Source: Streptomyces sp. DSM 15324 (GTDB lineage: Bacteria; Actinomycetota; Actinomycetes; Streptomycetales; Streptomycetaceae). From it: a stretch of 64,000 bases of DNA. The DNA lies in assembly GCF_001514285.1 (NCBI RefSeq), contig NZ_KQ949035.1, forward strand, positions 62,001-126,000, given 5' to 3'. The position numbers and the translations under genes were made by a program. Shown piece after piece: positions 1-7,389 of the stretch; within the stretch, counting starts at the first letter, position 1; the number at the start of each line of letters is the position of its first letter. The notes below the pieces were generated by a model. It did not search any database, was not told the origin of the DNA, and was given only the letters and a program-made list of their open reading frames with translations.

Positions 1-203
1 AGCCGTACGTCGAGCACGGCCACCTGCGGCCGCAGCGCGGGCACCCGTACGAGAGCCTGCTCCACGGTGGCCGCCTCGCCGACCACGGTGATGTCGGGCT
101 CGTCGTTCAGCAGGTCGCGCACCCCGCGCCGGACCACCTCGTGGTCGTCCAGCAGGAAGACCCGGATCGGACTCTCGGGTTCGGGACGCTCGCCGTCCGC
201 CAT
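1..203 (-). CDS. DevR/OsdR-type response regulator, receiver domain (partial)
   Basis: The first 67 residues of a NarL/DevR-family response regulator, which runs off the left edge of the window. The start is ATG at 203. After a 12-residue leader, the receiver strand RVFLLDDHEVVRRGV carries the acidic pair D19/D20, and the phospho-acceptor is D65 in VAVLDVR. The wording DDHEVVRRG...GEA...ALVRVPALRPQVAVLDVR is close to the dormancy regulators DosR/DevR of mycobacteria and OsdR of Streptomyces. Those regulators respond to hypoxia or nitric oxide through a partner histidine kinase. The LuxR-type DNA-binding half lies outside the window. Palindromes resembling DosR boxes occur within 240 bp upstream, which fits autoregulation. 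Confidence 0.85.
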   Translation of the reverse strand, partial: MADGERPEPESPIRVFLLDDHEVVRRGVRDLLNDEPDITVVGEAATVEQALVRVPALRPQVAVLDVR

Positions 204-264
204 CGGAATCGCTCCTCGTTCGTACCGTGGGACGCCTCGGGCGGCTCCGCCCCGCAGCGGGGGC

Positions 265-440
265 GGGACCGGTCCTGGCCTTACGGAGATCTTGCGTCAT
301 CCGGGCCCGCGGGGCCAGGGCCGGTCGGCCCTACTGCGCCGGGTCCCCGGGCCGAAGGGCGGTGGTGGCCCGCCGTACGTCCCGGCGGCCGGGACGCCCG
401 CCGGGCCGATGTCCCCGGACCGGTGGGGCCGTTGGTCCCC
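265..440. promoter_or_regulatory. Cluster of DosR/OsdR-box-like palindromes
   Basis: The gap 204-713 has no complete gene. It holds three G/C-flanked palindromes of the GGGAC...GTCCC type: GGGACCGGTCCT at 265-276, GGGCCGATGTCCC at 403-415 and GGGGCCGTTGGTCCCC at 425-440. A fourth symmetric core, CCGATCGG, lies at 457-464. The DosR/DevR consensus is built on GGGAC and GTCCC half-sites. The adjacent truncated gene encodes a regulator of that type, so autoregulation or control of a lost neighbour is plausible. In DNA this GC-rich, GGNCC palindromes also occur by chance. Confidence 0.35.
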
Positions 441-528
441 TCTTCGCCGCGGACGGCCGATCGGGCCCGGCATCCCGGCTTTCGGCCGCTGGACAGGGAT
501 GCGGCACCCCGGCCGGGACGGCGCCCCC

Positions 529-642
529 CTGCCCTTCAGACGGGAGGTCCGGGGCGCTCTGCTGCGCGTCGGCGTCCCGGCCGCGCGGATCCGGTACGAG
601 GTCTTCGGCCCCGACCTGTGGCTGCCCGCCCCGACCCCGTGA
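529..642 (+). pseudogene. C-terminal remnant of a flavohaemoprotein-like reductase
   Basis: The last 35 or so codons before the TGA at 640-642 read FRREVRGALLRVGVPAARI followed by RYEVFGPDLWL. This is the typical end of the NAD(P)H/FAD reductase module of flavohaemoproteins, which closes on a helix (xxVRxALxxxGVPAxRI) and then YEVFGPDLW. Upstream in the same frame I see no FAD or NAD-binding segments and no globin. The fragment therefore appears to be the surviving 3' end of a deleted gene. Such reductases detoxify nitric oxide or work in hypoxic metabolism, and they are often neighbours of OsdR-type regulators, which matches the context. It could also be a chance match; the confidence reflects the length of the agreement. 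Confidence 0.5.
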
Positions 643-713
643 GGACGGGCCCCGCCGACGGCTCCGTGCGCTCCCCGGCCGCTCGGGTGCACGACGGCTC
701 CCGGCCCGCGGCC

Positions 714-2033
714 TCACAGGTGGTGCACCCGGGCGGAGCCGTCGACCCAGTGCCAGTTCACCGGGGCGTACTCCTTCTTCCACGCCGTACGCCCGCGGGC
801 GTAGCTCTTCAGGGCCGCCTCCACCGCGGCCGCGAGGCCGTCGAGGTCCTCGGGGACGGGCACGCGGAGCAGCAGGTGCTGCCCCCGGTGGGCGAGGAGG
901 AGTTCACCGGCGGGCGTGGCCTCCAGGAGGGTGAAGTGGGTGAGCGCCTTGTACGGCTTGTCCTCGGTGGACATCCGCGAGCGCAGCCGGCCGTCGGCGC
1001 TCCACGCGTACAGGCCGAAGCGGTTGAGGTGGAAGGCGCGGGCGCGGTACGGATCGCCGACCACGGTGAAGCAGAAGCCGGTGAACGGACTGTCCTCGTA
1101 CCGGTGGAGCCCCTCCAGACGGCCCCGGACCGCGCCCCGGTCGTCGAGGAGCGCGAAGGTGAAGACCTGACCCCGGTTGCCGGAGCGGTGCAGGCGCCCG
1201 AAGACGGGGACGACGAACAGGTCGTCGCCCAGCGCCGCCGGCCGTCCCAGCGTGCAGTCGCGGTAGTCGAAGGGTCGGCCGAAGTCCCGGGACACGATCT
1301 CGGTCAGTGAGGGCGAGGGGCGGTTGCCGCGGCCCACCGGCGCGCCCCGGTGGCGGACGTGGGCGTAGAGGTCGGCGTCGGTCTGCCGTTCGGTGCGCGC
1401 GTCGTGCGTGGCGAGGGCCCGCAGCGTGGCCCTGGAGCCCGGGGCGAGGCGCTCGCCGGGTTCGGAGAGGGCGACGATGTTGGGGTGGGCGCCGGCGAGG
1501 TCGCTCAGCCCGTACTCGGACGTCACGCACAGCAGCCGGCCCGAGGGCGTGACGGATATCGACGCGGCGTAGGGGTCGCCGTTGCGCTCCTTCTCCTCCT
1601 GCCAGCCCCAGGGCATCCGCCAGGAGGCCAGGACGCGGCTCAGGTCCGCGGAGATCAGATGGGTGCTGCCCGGCTTGGAGCTGACGGCGACGGTCCCGTC
1701 CGGGAGGACCGCCAGCGTCGGGTCGGTGCCTTCCTCGACCGCCGAGGGCGTCCCGTCCGGCCGCGGCTGTCCGTACAGGGCGACGGCGACGGGCCGTCCG
1801 TCGGTGCCGTAACGGGTGAGGAGCCGACAGCCGAAGTTCTGCTCGGCGGGGTCCGTCGCCCCCTCGGCCTCCCATCGATAGCGCCTCGCCCCGGACAGCA
1901 CGTAGGTGTCCCCCGCGGGCGTGCCCACCGCGTGATGGGTGACGAACCTCCACCCGTCACCGGCGGGATCGACCCGACGGGCGGCCATCAGGGAAGCGGG
2001 CAGGGTCAGCGGCGAGGTCAGCGGCGACATCAT
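714..2033 (-). CDS. Hypothetical protein, possible beta-propeller
   Basis: A 439-residue protein that I cannot assign to a family. The open frame runs further upstream, but GGAGGAGG at 2043-2050 is spaced 9 nt from the ATG at 2033, which begins MMSPLTSPL. The upstream residues are low-complexity Pro/Arg/Ala and look non-coding. The body has repeated strand-turn patterns such as LAVLPDGTVAVSSKPGSTHLIS, SISVTPSGRLLCVTSEYG and GDDLFVVPVFGRL, reminiscent of blades of a beta-propeller. There is no signal peptide or membrane segment, so it is probably cytosolic. It lies 299 bp downstream of the EVE-domain gene on the same strand, with repeats between them, so co-transcription is uncertain. Confidence 0.7.
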   Translation of the reverse strand: MMSPLTSPLTLPASLMAARRVDPAGDGWRFVTHHAVGTPAGDTYVLSGARRYRWEAEGATDPAEQNFGCRLLTRYGTDGRPVAVALYGQPRPDGTPSAVEEGTDPTLAVLPDGTVAVSSKPGSTHLISADLSRVLASWRMPWGWQEEKERNGDPYAASISVTPSGRLLCVTSEYGLSDLAGAHPNIVALSEPGERLAPGSRATLRALATHDARTERQTDADLYAHVRHRGAPVGRGNRPSPSLTEIVSRDFGRPFDYRDCTLGRPAALGDDLFVVPVFGRLHRSGNRGQVFTFALLDDRGAVRGRLEGLHRYEDSPFTGFCFTVVGDPYRARAFHLNRFGLYAWSADGRLRSRMSTEDKPYKALTHFTLLEATPAGELLLAHRGQHLLLRVPVPEDLDGLAAAVEAALKSYARGRTAWKKEYAPVNWHWVDGSARVHHL

Positions 2034-2110
2034 GATCGACATCCTCCTCCGGACCACTGACAACGCCCGGGGAGGCGACGGAGGAGGTCGGGGGCTCGGA
2101 GGGGCGCGGC

Positions 2111-2230
2111 GGTGCGGGGCCCCGAAGCAGGAGCCGGTGCGGGCCCCGAAGCAGGAAGCGGTGCGGGGCCCTGGAGGGGAAAGCGGGCGTCGGAGAAGGA
2201 GGCGGGCGTCGGAGAAGGAGGCGGGCGTCG
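2111..2230. repeat. Two short tandem repeat arrays
   Basis: Inside the 299-bp gap between two minus-strand genes are two imperfect tandem arrays. A 24-25 bp unit beginning GGTGCGG and containing CCCCGAAGCAGGA recurs at 2111, 2136 and 2160. A 19-bp unit beginning GCGGGCGTCGGAG recurs at 2183 and 2202, with a partial third copy at 2221. All units are purine-rich on the plus strand. No coding frame across them looks real. Confidence 0.6.
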
Positions 2231-2332
2231 CCGGAGAAAGCGGGGAGAAAGCGGGGGTCTGCGGCGCGGTCGGCCCTCGCCCGGCGCCGGAGCGCCCCGG
2301 CGCGCTCCTACGGCCGCCGGTGTGCCCGTCCC

Positions 2333-2833
2333 TCACCGCTCCATCGCGCCGCGCAGCACCTCGAAGTCCGCCACCGCCAGCGGCACCAGCCCGAAACGTA
2401 GTTGGTAGCCCCAGTTCCGGTCCCGGGTCAGGAGCAACTCGTGGGTGACGGCGTGCAGGGCGACGGCGTGCACCGGCAGGAAGTCGACGGTCCGCCGCCA
2501 GGGCCGCAGGGTGCCTCTCTCGCCCATGTCCACCACCTCGTCGGCGAGACGGGGCTCATCGTCGGCGACGGTCCCCAGCGCCGTGAAGGCGCGCAGTTTC
2601 TCCCGGCCGCCCCTGTGCTCGGTGGGCGAGTAGAAGACGAATCCGTCTCCCCGGCGCAGCCGGACGAGGTTGCGGCGGTCGCCGTGGTTGAGCTGGATCC
2701 AGCCGTACCGGCTCGCTCGGCGGGCGTGGTCGGCCGACACCACACCGAGCCAGGCCCGCTCCGGCGCAACGGCCTCCTCGCGGGCCGGCGCTTCCCCGCA
2801 CCCCAGCGGGATGACGGTCTGCAGACTGTGCAC
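2333..2833 (-). CDS. EVE-domain protein (UPF0310 family)
   Basis: A 166-residue, single-domain protein. Residues 27-150 fit the EVE domain, a PUA-like fold: WLGVVSADHARRASRYGWIQ, then NLVRLRRGDGFVFYSPTEHR, REKLRAFTALGTV and a late block FLPVHAVALHAVTHE. EVE and YTH domains bind modified bases, and stand-alone EVE proteins are thought to recognise modified DNA or RNA; the ligand here is not predictable. The start is GTG at 2833, with GAGGAG about 6 nt upstream. No restriction or modification gene lies beside it, so the usual defence context is absent. Confidence 0.85.
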   Translation of the reverse strand: MHSLQTVIPLGCGEAPAREEAVAPERAWLGVVSADHARRASRYGWIQLNHGDRRNLVRLRRGDGFVFYSPTEHRGGREKLRAFTALGTVADDEPRLADEVVDMGERGTLRPWRRTVDFLPVHAVALHAVTHELLLTRDRNWGYQLRFGLVPLAVADFEVLRGAMER

Positions 2834-3020
2834 GGGAACTCCTCACCTCGGAATGCCGTCCTGGCGCGCCCATGGTGGCCGCCTTACCTGACACGTCCCG
2901 TCATGTTTTCCGCCCGGGGCGATTCACTCGTCCCCGTGAGTCCTCGGCTGAACGTTCACATGGGCCGGTTTTCCCGTTCCGGGCGCCTGACCTGCGCGTC
3001 TCGTCGACGATGGAGACGCC

Positions 3021-4112
3021 ATGACCACCACCGCGCCGCGTATCTCCATCGTGCACCCCCGTGATCTGACCGCCGCAGACCTCGACCACTGGAACGACCT
3101 GCGGGCCGCGACCACGACCGCCGCCAACCCGTTCATGAGTGCCCAGTTCAGCCAGGCCGTCGGCCGGGTGCGGCACGACACGCGGGTGGCGGTCCTGCGC
3201 CGCAACGGCCGCACGGTCGGCTACTTCCCGTACCAGCGAGGCCGCCTGGGCTGCGGCCGGGCCGTCGGACTGGGCGTCTCCGACTGCCAGGGCGCGGTCC
3301 TGGACCCCGGCCTGCGCCTGGATCCGCACCAGCTGATGCGGGCCTGCGCCCTGAACACCTGGGAGTTCAACCACCTCGAAAGCGGCCAGGACCTCTTCCT
3401 GCCGTACGCGACGGGCCAGTTCGCGTCCCCGGTCGTGGACCTCGCGCACGGGTTCGCGCACTACGAGCAGCATCTGCGGGCCCATGCCCGCAGCTTCCTC
3501 AAGACGGCGCGGGCCCAGGAACGGCGGCTCGGCCGGAACATCGGGCCGGTCCGCTTCGTCCACGACGACCGGAGTCCCGCGGCCCTGCGCACACTGGTCG
3601 CCTGGAAATCCGCCCACTACCGCCGCACCGGCCGACGCGACCCCTTCGCCCAGCCGTGGATCGCCCGGCTGGTGGACGGCCTCGCCGCGACCCGGGCGGC
3701 GGACTGCTCGGGGACGCTGTCGGTGCTCTACGCGGCCGGCCGGCCCGTCGCCGCCCACTTCGGCCTGCGCTCGCGCACGGTCCTGTCCTGCTGGTTCCCC
3801 TCGTACGACCGGGCCCTCGCGGCGTACTCGCCGGGCCGCATCCTCTATCTGCGGATGATCGAGGCCGCCGCCGAGTCCGGCATCCGGCTGGTGGACTTCG
3901 GCCGGGGTGAGGCCCCGTACAAGAACTCCTTCAAGACCGGGGACCTCCTGGTCCACGAAGGGGCCCTGCGGACGGCGGGCCCCGCCGCGGCCCTGCACTG
4001 GCTGCGCCACGAGCCCGTGCGCGCCGCGCACCAGCTGGTGCGCTCCCACCCGGCCCTGAAGAACGGGGCGGTCCGCTTCCTGAGGGCGGTAGGCACCCTG
4101 CGGCACCGGTGA
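3021..4112 (+). CDS. GNAT acyltransferase, CelD/BcsL-like
   Basis: A 363-residue cytosolic protein of the double-GNAT CelD/BcsL type. The N-terminal half contains LDHWNDLRAATTTAANPF, then FSQAVGRVRHDTRVAVLRRN. The C-terminal GNAT half (about residues 160-320) carries LVAWKSAHYRRTGRRDPF, LSVLYAAGRPVAAHFGLRS, CWFPSYDRALAAYSPGRIL and VDFGRGEAPYKNSFKTGD. The last two blocks are the family hallmark (YSPG, DFGRGxxxYK). Members transfer acyl groups in exopolysaccharide or antibiotic pathways; the substrate here is unknown. The start is ATG at 3021 with a GGAG-containing stretch about 7 nt upstream. It reads divergently from the EVE gene. Confidence 0.85.
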   Translation: MTTTAPRISIVHPRDLTAADLDHWNDLRAATTTAANPFMSAQFSQAVGRVRHDTRVAVLRRNGRTVGYFPYQRGRLGCGRAVGLGVSDCQGAVLDPGLRLDPHQLMRACALNTWEFNHLESGQDLFLPYATGQFASPVVDLAHGFAHYEQHLRAHARSFLKTARAQERRLGRNIGPVRFVHDDRSPAALRTLVAWKSAHYRRTGRRDPFAQPWIARLVDGLAATRAADCSGTLSVLYAAGRPVAAHFGLRSRTVLSCWFPSYDRALAAYSPGRILYLRMIEAAAESGIRLVDFGRGEAPYKNSFKTGDLLVHEGALRTAGPAAALHWLRHEPVRAAHQLVRSHPALKNGAVRFLRAVGTLRHR

Positions 4113-4156
4113 CCGGACGCGTGCCTCCGGCGCACGGCGCGGCACCCCCACTGGTA

Positions 4157-4172
4157 TCTACAGTAATGTAGA
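4157..4172. promoter_or_regulatory. Palindrome TCTACA-GTAA-TGTAGA
   Basis: A perfect 6-bp inverted repeat, TCTACA and TGTAGA separated by GTAA, lies in the 267-bp gap before the CNNM gene. It is one of the few A/T-rich islands nearby. TACA/TGTA half-sites are typical of BlaI/MecI-family operators, although those normally have a shorter spacer. The downstream start codon is 208 bp away, so the regulated promoter is not certain. Confidence 0.4.
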
Positions 4173-4379
4173 AGATGACGGCGGAGCCGACCGCGTTCCA
4201 CGGCAGGCGGGAACCCCCTCGTGGCCGGAATCGTTCCTCCCTCACACCGCGACCGGAGGAGCGAGAGAGTAGTCCGCCAGTTCGACGGACCCCTCGGGGC
4301 ACGGTCCCCGACCATCCCGCCAGGGCCTTCCCGACCACGCCGGCCACGGCACCCACGGCTCACGGCGAGGTGAGGGCGC

Positions 4380-5620
4380 GTGAGTGCCACGAGCGCCGTG
4401 CTCGGCCTGCTGGCCGTTCTCCTCCTGACCGCCGGCACCGGCTATTTCGTCGCGCAGGAGTTCGCCTACGTCTCCGCCGACCGTCTCACCCTCGCCCGGG
4501 ACGCCGAGGCGGGCGACCGCGGAGCCGCCCGTGCGCTGCGGGTGCTGGAGCGCCTGTCGTTCATGCTGTCGGGCGCCCAGCTCGGCATCACCGTCACCGG
4601 CCTGGTGGTCGGCTTCCTCGCGGAGCCGTCGGTGTCCGCGCTGCTGGAGCCGGCGCTGTCCGGACTCGGCGTCCCCGACGCCGCGGCCGGCGGCATCTCC
4701 GTGGTGCTCGCCTTCGTGGGTGCCACCGTCGTCCAGATGGTGCTGGGCGAGCTGGCGCCGAAGAACCTGGCCATCGCCGTGCCGGAGCGGCTGGCGAAGT
4801 CGCTCGCCGGATCGACGCTGGCGTATCTGAAGGCCGTCGGCCCCCTGGTGCGCGTCTTCGACGGAGCGGCGAACGGGCTGCTGCGCAAGGCGGGCATCGA
4901 ACCGGTCGAGGAGCTGCACCACGGTGCCACCCCGGAGGAACTGGGCCATCTGATCGGCGAGTCCCGGAAGCAGGGTGAGCTGCCGAAGGACACCGCCGCC
5001 CTGCTGGACCACGCCCTGGAGTTCTCCGAGCGCACCCTGCACGAGGTGATGGTGCCGCGCGCTGATGCCGTGTTCGTCCGCGGGGAGGCCTCCGCCGCGG
5101 ACGCGATCGGCCTCATCTCCCGGTACGGCCACTCCACCTACCCGGTCCTCGGCGACCACCCCGACGACGTCGCGGGTGTGCTCGGCGTACGGGACCTCCT
5201 GGCGCTGCCCGCCGACCGACTGGCCGGCACCACCGCCGGGGCGGTGGCCCGGCCGCCCCTGCTGCTGCCGGACACGCTCCCGCTGTCGGCGACATCGCCG
5301 ACGAGAGCGACACCGTCGTCGCGATCGCCGCCGCGCACGACCGCAACCGGCTCCTCGTACGGGACGGCGACCGTGTCGTCGGCTCGGTCCACGCCCGCGA
5401 CGCGCTGGTCGCCCGCGCCCGGGGGAGGCGGGTCACCGCGGCCGACCTGGCGCGGCCCGTGCCGGAGCTGACCGAGCGGGACACGGTCGGTCACGCCATC
5501 GAGGAACTGCGGCGCCGGCGGGCCTCACTGGCCGTGGTCCGGGACGAGACGGGCCGGCTCACCGGCCTGGTCACGCTCGACGACCTGCTGGCCCGGCTGC
5601 TGCATCCGCAGGCGGTCTGA
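4380..5620 (+). pseudogene. CNNM/HlyC-type membrane protein with CBS domains, frameshifted
   Basis: The gene starts at GTG 4380 and encodes an N-terminal CNNM (DUF21) membrane domain. It has hydrophobic segments near residues 3-25, 58-80 and 97-125, and the family motifs FVAQEFAYVSADR and VLGELAPKNLAIAVPERLA. A CBS pair follows from about residue 190 (LHEVMVPRADAVFV, HSTYPVLGD). Near 5270-5290 the homologous reading passes into another frame. The original frame would run on as nonsense to 5471, while the -1 frame continues as sensible sequence: VGDIADESDTVVAIAAAHD, NRLLVRDGDRVVGSVHARDA, then VTLDDLLARLLHPQAV and TGA at 5620. Related proteins export or sense divalent cations. Either this copy is inactivated within its second CBS domain or the sequence lacks one base there. 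No CorC_HlyC tail follows. Confidence 0.85.
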
Positions 5621-5751
5621 GTCCGGGCACGCAGGCGGTCTGAGCCCGGGCACCTCGACGGGCGCCGGCGGGCTTCATGACGGGAATCCGAATCGTCCGT
5701 GTACGGGCGGCGACTGCTCCGAAAGTGCGGGCAAACTCTGGACACGGATGT

Positions 5752-5781
5752 GGTAACCAGCGGTAACTTCCGCCATATTCT
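5752..5781 (+). promoter_or_regulatory. Possible promoter of the secreted phosphohydrolase
   Basis: The direct repeat GGTAAC at 5752-5757 and 5762-5767 precedes an A/T-rich TATTCT at 5776-5781. This lies 37 nt before the start codon at 5818. It is the only promoter-like A/T patch in the intergenic DNA. The paired GGTAAC motifs could be an activator site; I cannot name the factor. Confidence 0.3.
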
Positions 5782-5817
5782 AGTCCGCAACCGCTTTCCC
5801 CCCAGGAGACACACTTC

Positions 5818-7158
5818 ATGCGCAGACTTTTCGCCTGCCTGGCGGCGACCGCCGCCGTCATCGGTGGGCTCGCCGTGGCCGCCCCGCCCGCCACGGCCGC
5901 CGACTCGGGCACCTTCAACGTCCTCAGCTACAACGTGGCCGGACTGCCCGAGGCCCTCTCCAGCGCGTCGACGCCCCGCCAGTCCAGCACGACCACCATC
6001 GGCGAGCGGACCGCGCCGTACGACATCGTGCATGTACAGGAGGACTTCAACTACCACGCCTACCTGTACGCGGGCGACACCACGCACGCCTACCGCACCC
6101 CCACCAGCGGCGGCGCCGGGATCGGCAGCGGGCTCAACACGCTGTCGAAGATCTCCTACGACGCGGACGACTTCGAGCGGGTGCGGTGGAACTCCTGCCA
6201 GCTGGACTCCGGTGACTGCCTCACCCCGAAGGGCTTCACCTTCATGCGCGAGCGGCTCGCCGAGGGGGTGTACGTCGACTTCTACAACGTGCACACCAAC
6301 GCCGGGACCAACCCCGGTGACCTCACCTCGCGCGCGGACAACCTGGCGCAGCTGACCACGTTCATCTCGACCCACTCCGCCGGGAACGCGGTCGTGGTGA
6401 TGGGCGACACCAACACGCGCTACACCCGCTCCGGCGACACCATCGGCGAGTTCGCCGCCGCCAACGGGCTGACCGACGCCTGGGTCCAGCTGATCCGCGG
6501 CGGCTCGGCGCCCGCCAAGGGCAGCGACGCCCTGGTCTGCGACCAGTCGGGGGCGACCGTCCCCAACACCTGCGAGGTCGTCGACAAGGTCCTCTACCGG
6601 GGCAGCAAGCTCGTCTCGCTGAACGCCACGACGTACAACAACGAGCACGCCAAGTTCCTCACCTCCGGCGGGCTGATGCTCTCCGACCACGACCCGATCG
6701 CCGTCGGCTTCACCTGGTCGCGCAACCCCGCCTTCCAGCTGAGCGACCAGTACGGCGGTCCGCACGGCGACTACTACACCGACCTCACCAGCGTGCCGGC
6801 CGGCGCCCGCGCCTCCACCATCGCCCTGCGGGCGGGCTCCCGGGTCGACCAGTTGAGCGTCACCCTGTCGAACGGCACCACCCTCACCCACGGCGGGACC
6901 GGCGGCACCGCCTCCTCGCTCACCCTGGGCAGCGGTGAGTACGTGACCTCGGCGTACCTGTGCCAGGCCCAGAAGGACGGCCACACCCGGATCTTCTACG
7001 CCAAGTTCACGACGAACCTCGGCCGAACCCTGGCCGGCGGCACCACCACCTCGGACTGCGTGACCCGCACCGCGCCCAGCGGCTGGCAGATCGCCGGCTT
7101 CCACGGCCGCTCCGGCGACGAGGTCGACAAGGTCGGGTTCATCTACACCCAGCGCTGA
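5818..7158 (+). CDS. Secreted EEP-fold phosphohydrolase/nuclease with jacalin-like domain
   Basis: A 446-residue exported protein. Residues 1-28 are a Sec signal peptide (MRRLF, hydrophobic core, AAPPATAA then DSG). Residues 30-295 are an endonuclease/exonuclease/phosphatase domain with the expected metal and catalytic motifs: LSYNVAGLP (N39), HVQEDF (E75), the NVHTNAG block, VVMGDTNTR and the closing LMLSDHDPIAVGF. From about residue 300 a jacalin-type beta-prism follows, ending GWQIAGFHGRSGDEVDKVGFIYT. Such proteins cleave phosphodiesters (DNA, sphingomyelin or inositol phosphates) outside the cell; the jacalin-like part probably binds carbohydrate. ATG 5818 is preceded by CAGGAGAC. A strong hairpin follows the stop codon, suggesting a single-gene unit. 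Confidence 0.9.
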   Translation: MRRLFACLAATAAVIGGLAVAAPPATAADSGTFNVLSYNVAGLPEALSSASTPRQSSTTTIGERTAPYDIVHVQEDFNYHAYLYAGDTTHAYRTPTSGGAGIGSGLNTLSKISYDADDFERVRWNSCQLDSGDCLTPKGFTFMRERLAEGVYVDFYNVHTNAGTNPGDLTSRADNLAQLTTFISTHSAGNAVVVMGDTNTRYTRSGDTIGEFAAANGLTDAWVQLIRGGSAPAKGSDALVCDQSGATVPNTCEVVDKVLYRGSKLVSLNATTYNNEHAKFLTSGGLMLSDHDPIAVGFTWSRNPAFQLSDQYGGPHGDYYTDLTSVPAGARASTIALRAGSRVDQLSVTLSNGTTLTHGGTGGTASSLTLGSGEYVTSAYLCQAQKDGHTRIFYAKFTTNLGRTLAGGTTTSDCVTRTAPSGWQIAGFHGRSGDEVDKVGFIYTQR

Positions 7159-7192
7159 TCCGCCACCGCCGCACACGCACCGCCCACCGCCT

Positions 7193-7225
7193 GGGGCCTC
7201 GGGGAGAACCTCTCCCCGAGGCCCC
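7193..7225 (+). terminator. Strong hairpin terminator
   Basis: A perfect 15-bp stem (GGGGCCTCGGGGAGA paired with TCTCCCCGAGGCCCC) with a 3-nt ACC loop begins 35 nt after the stop of the secreted phosphohydrolase. There is no U-tract, as is common for Streptomyces terminators. Confidence 0.85.
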
Positions 7226-7389
7226 GGGTTGCACAGGGGGCCACCCAGGGCACGCCCCCGGCCCTCACCGGCCGACGGATCGGCGGTCCCTCGATCCGTC
7301 CGCCGGCCGTTCGTCTCCGTTGTACGCGACGTAAGCTGACACGACGTGATCACGGCCTTCCCACGGCCGGGCGGCAGTCGGAGAGGTTC

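Noticed and set aside
2034..2336. N-terminal extension of the unknown protein at 714-2033
   Set aside because: The extension is Pro/Arg/Ser-rich, crosses two tandem repeat arrays, and a good ribosome binding site points to ATG 2033.
2333..2833. A modification-dependent defence island around the EVE protein
   Set aside because: No nuclease, methyltransferase or helicase gene accompanies it. The neighbours are an unknown protein and a GNAT.
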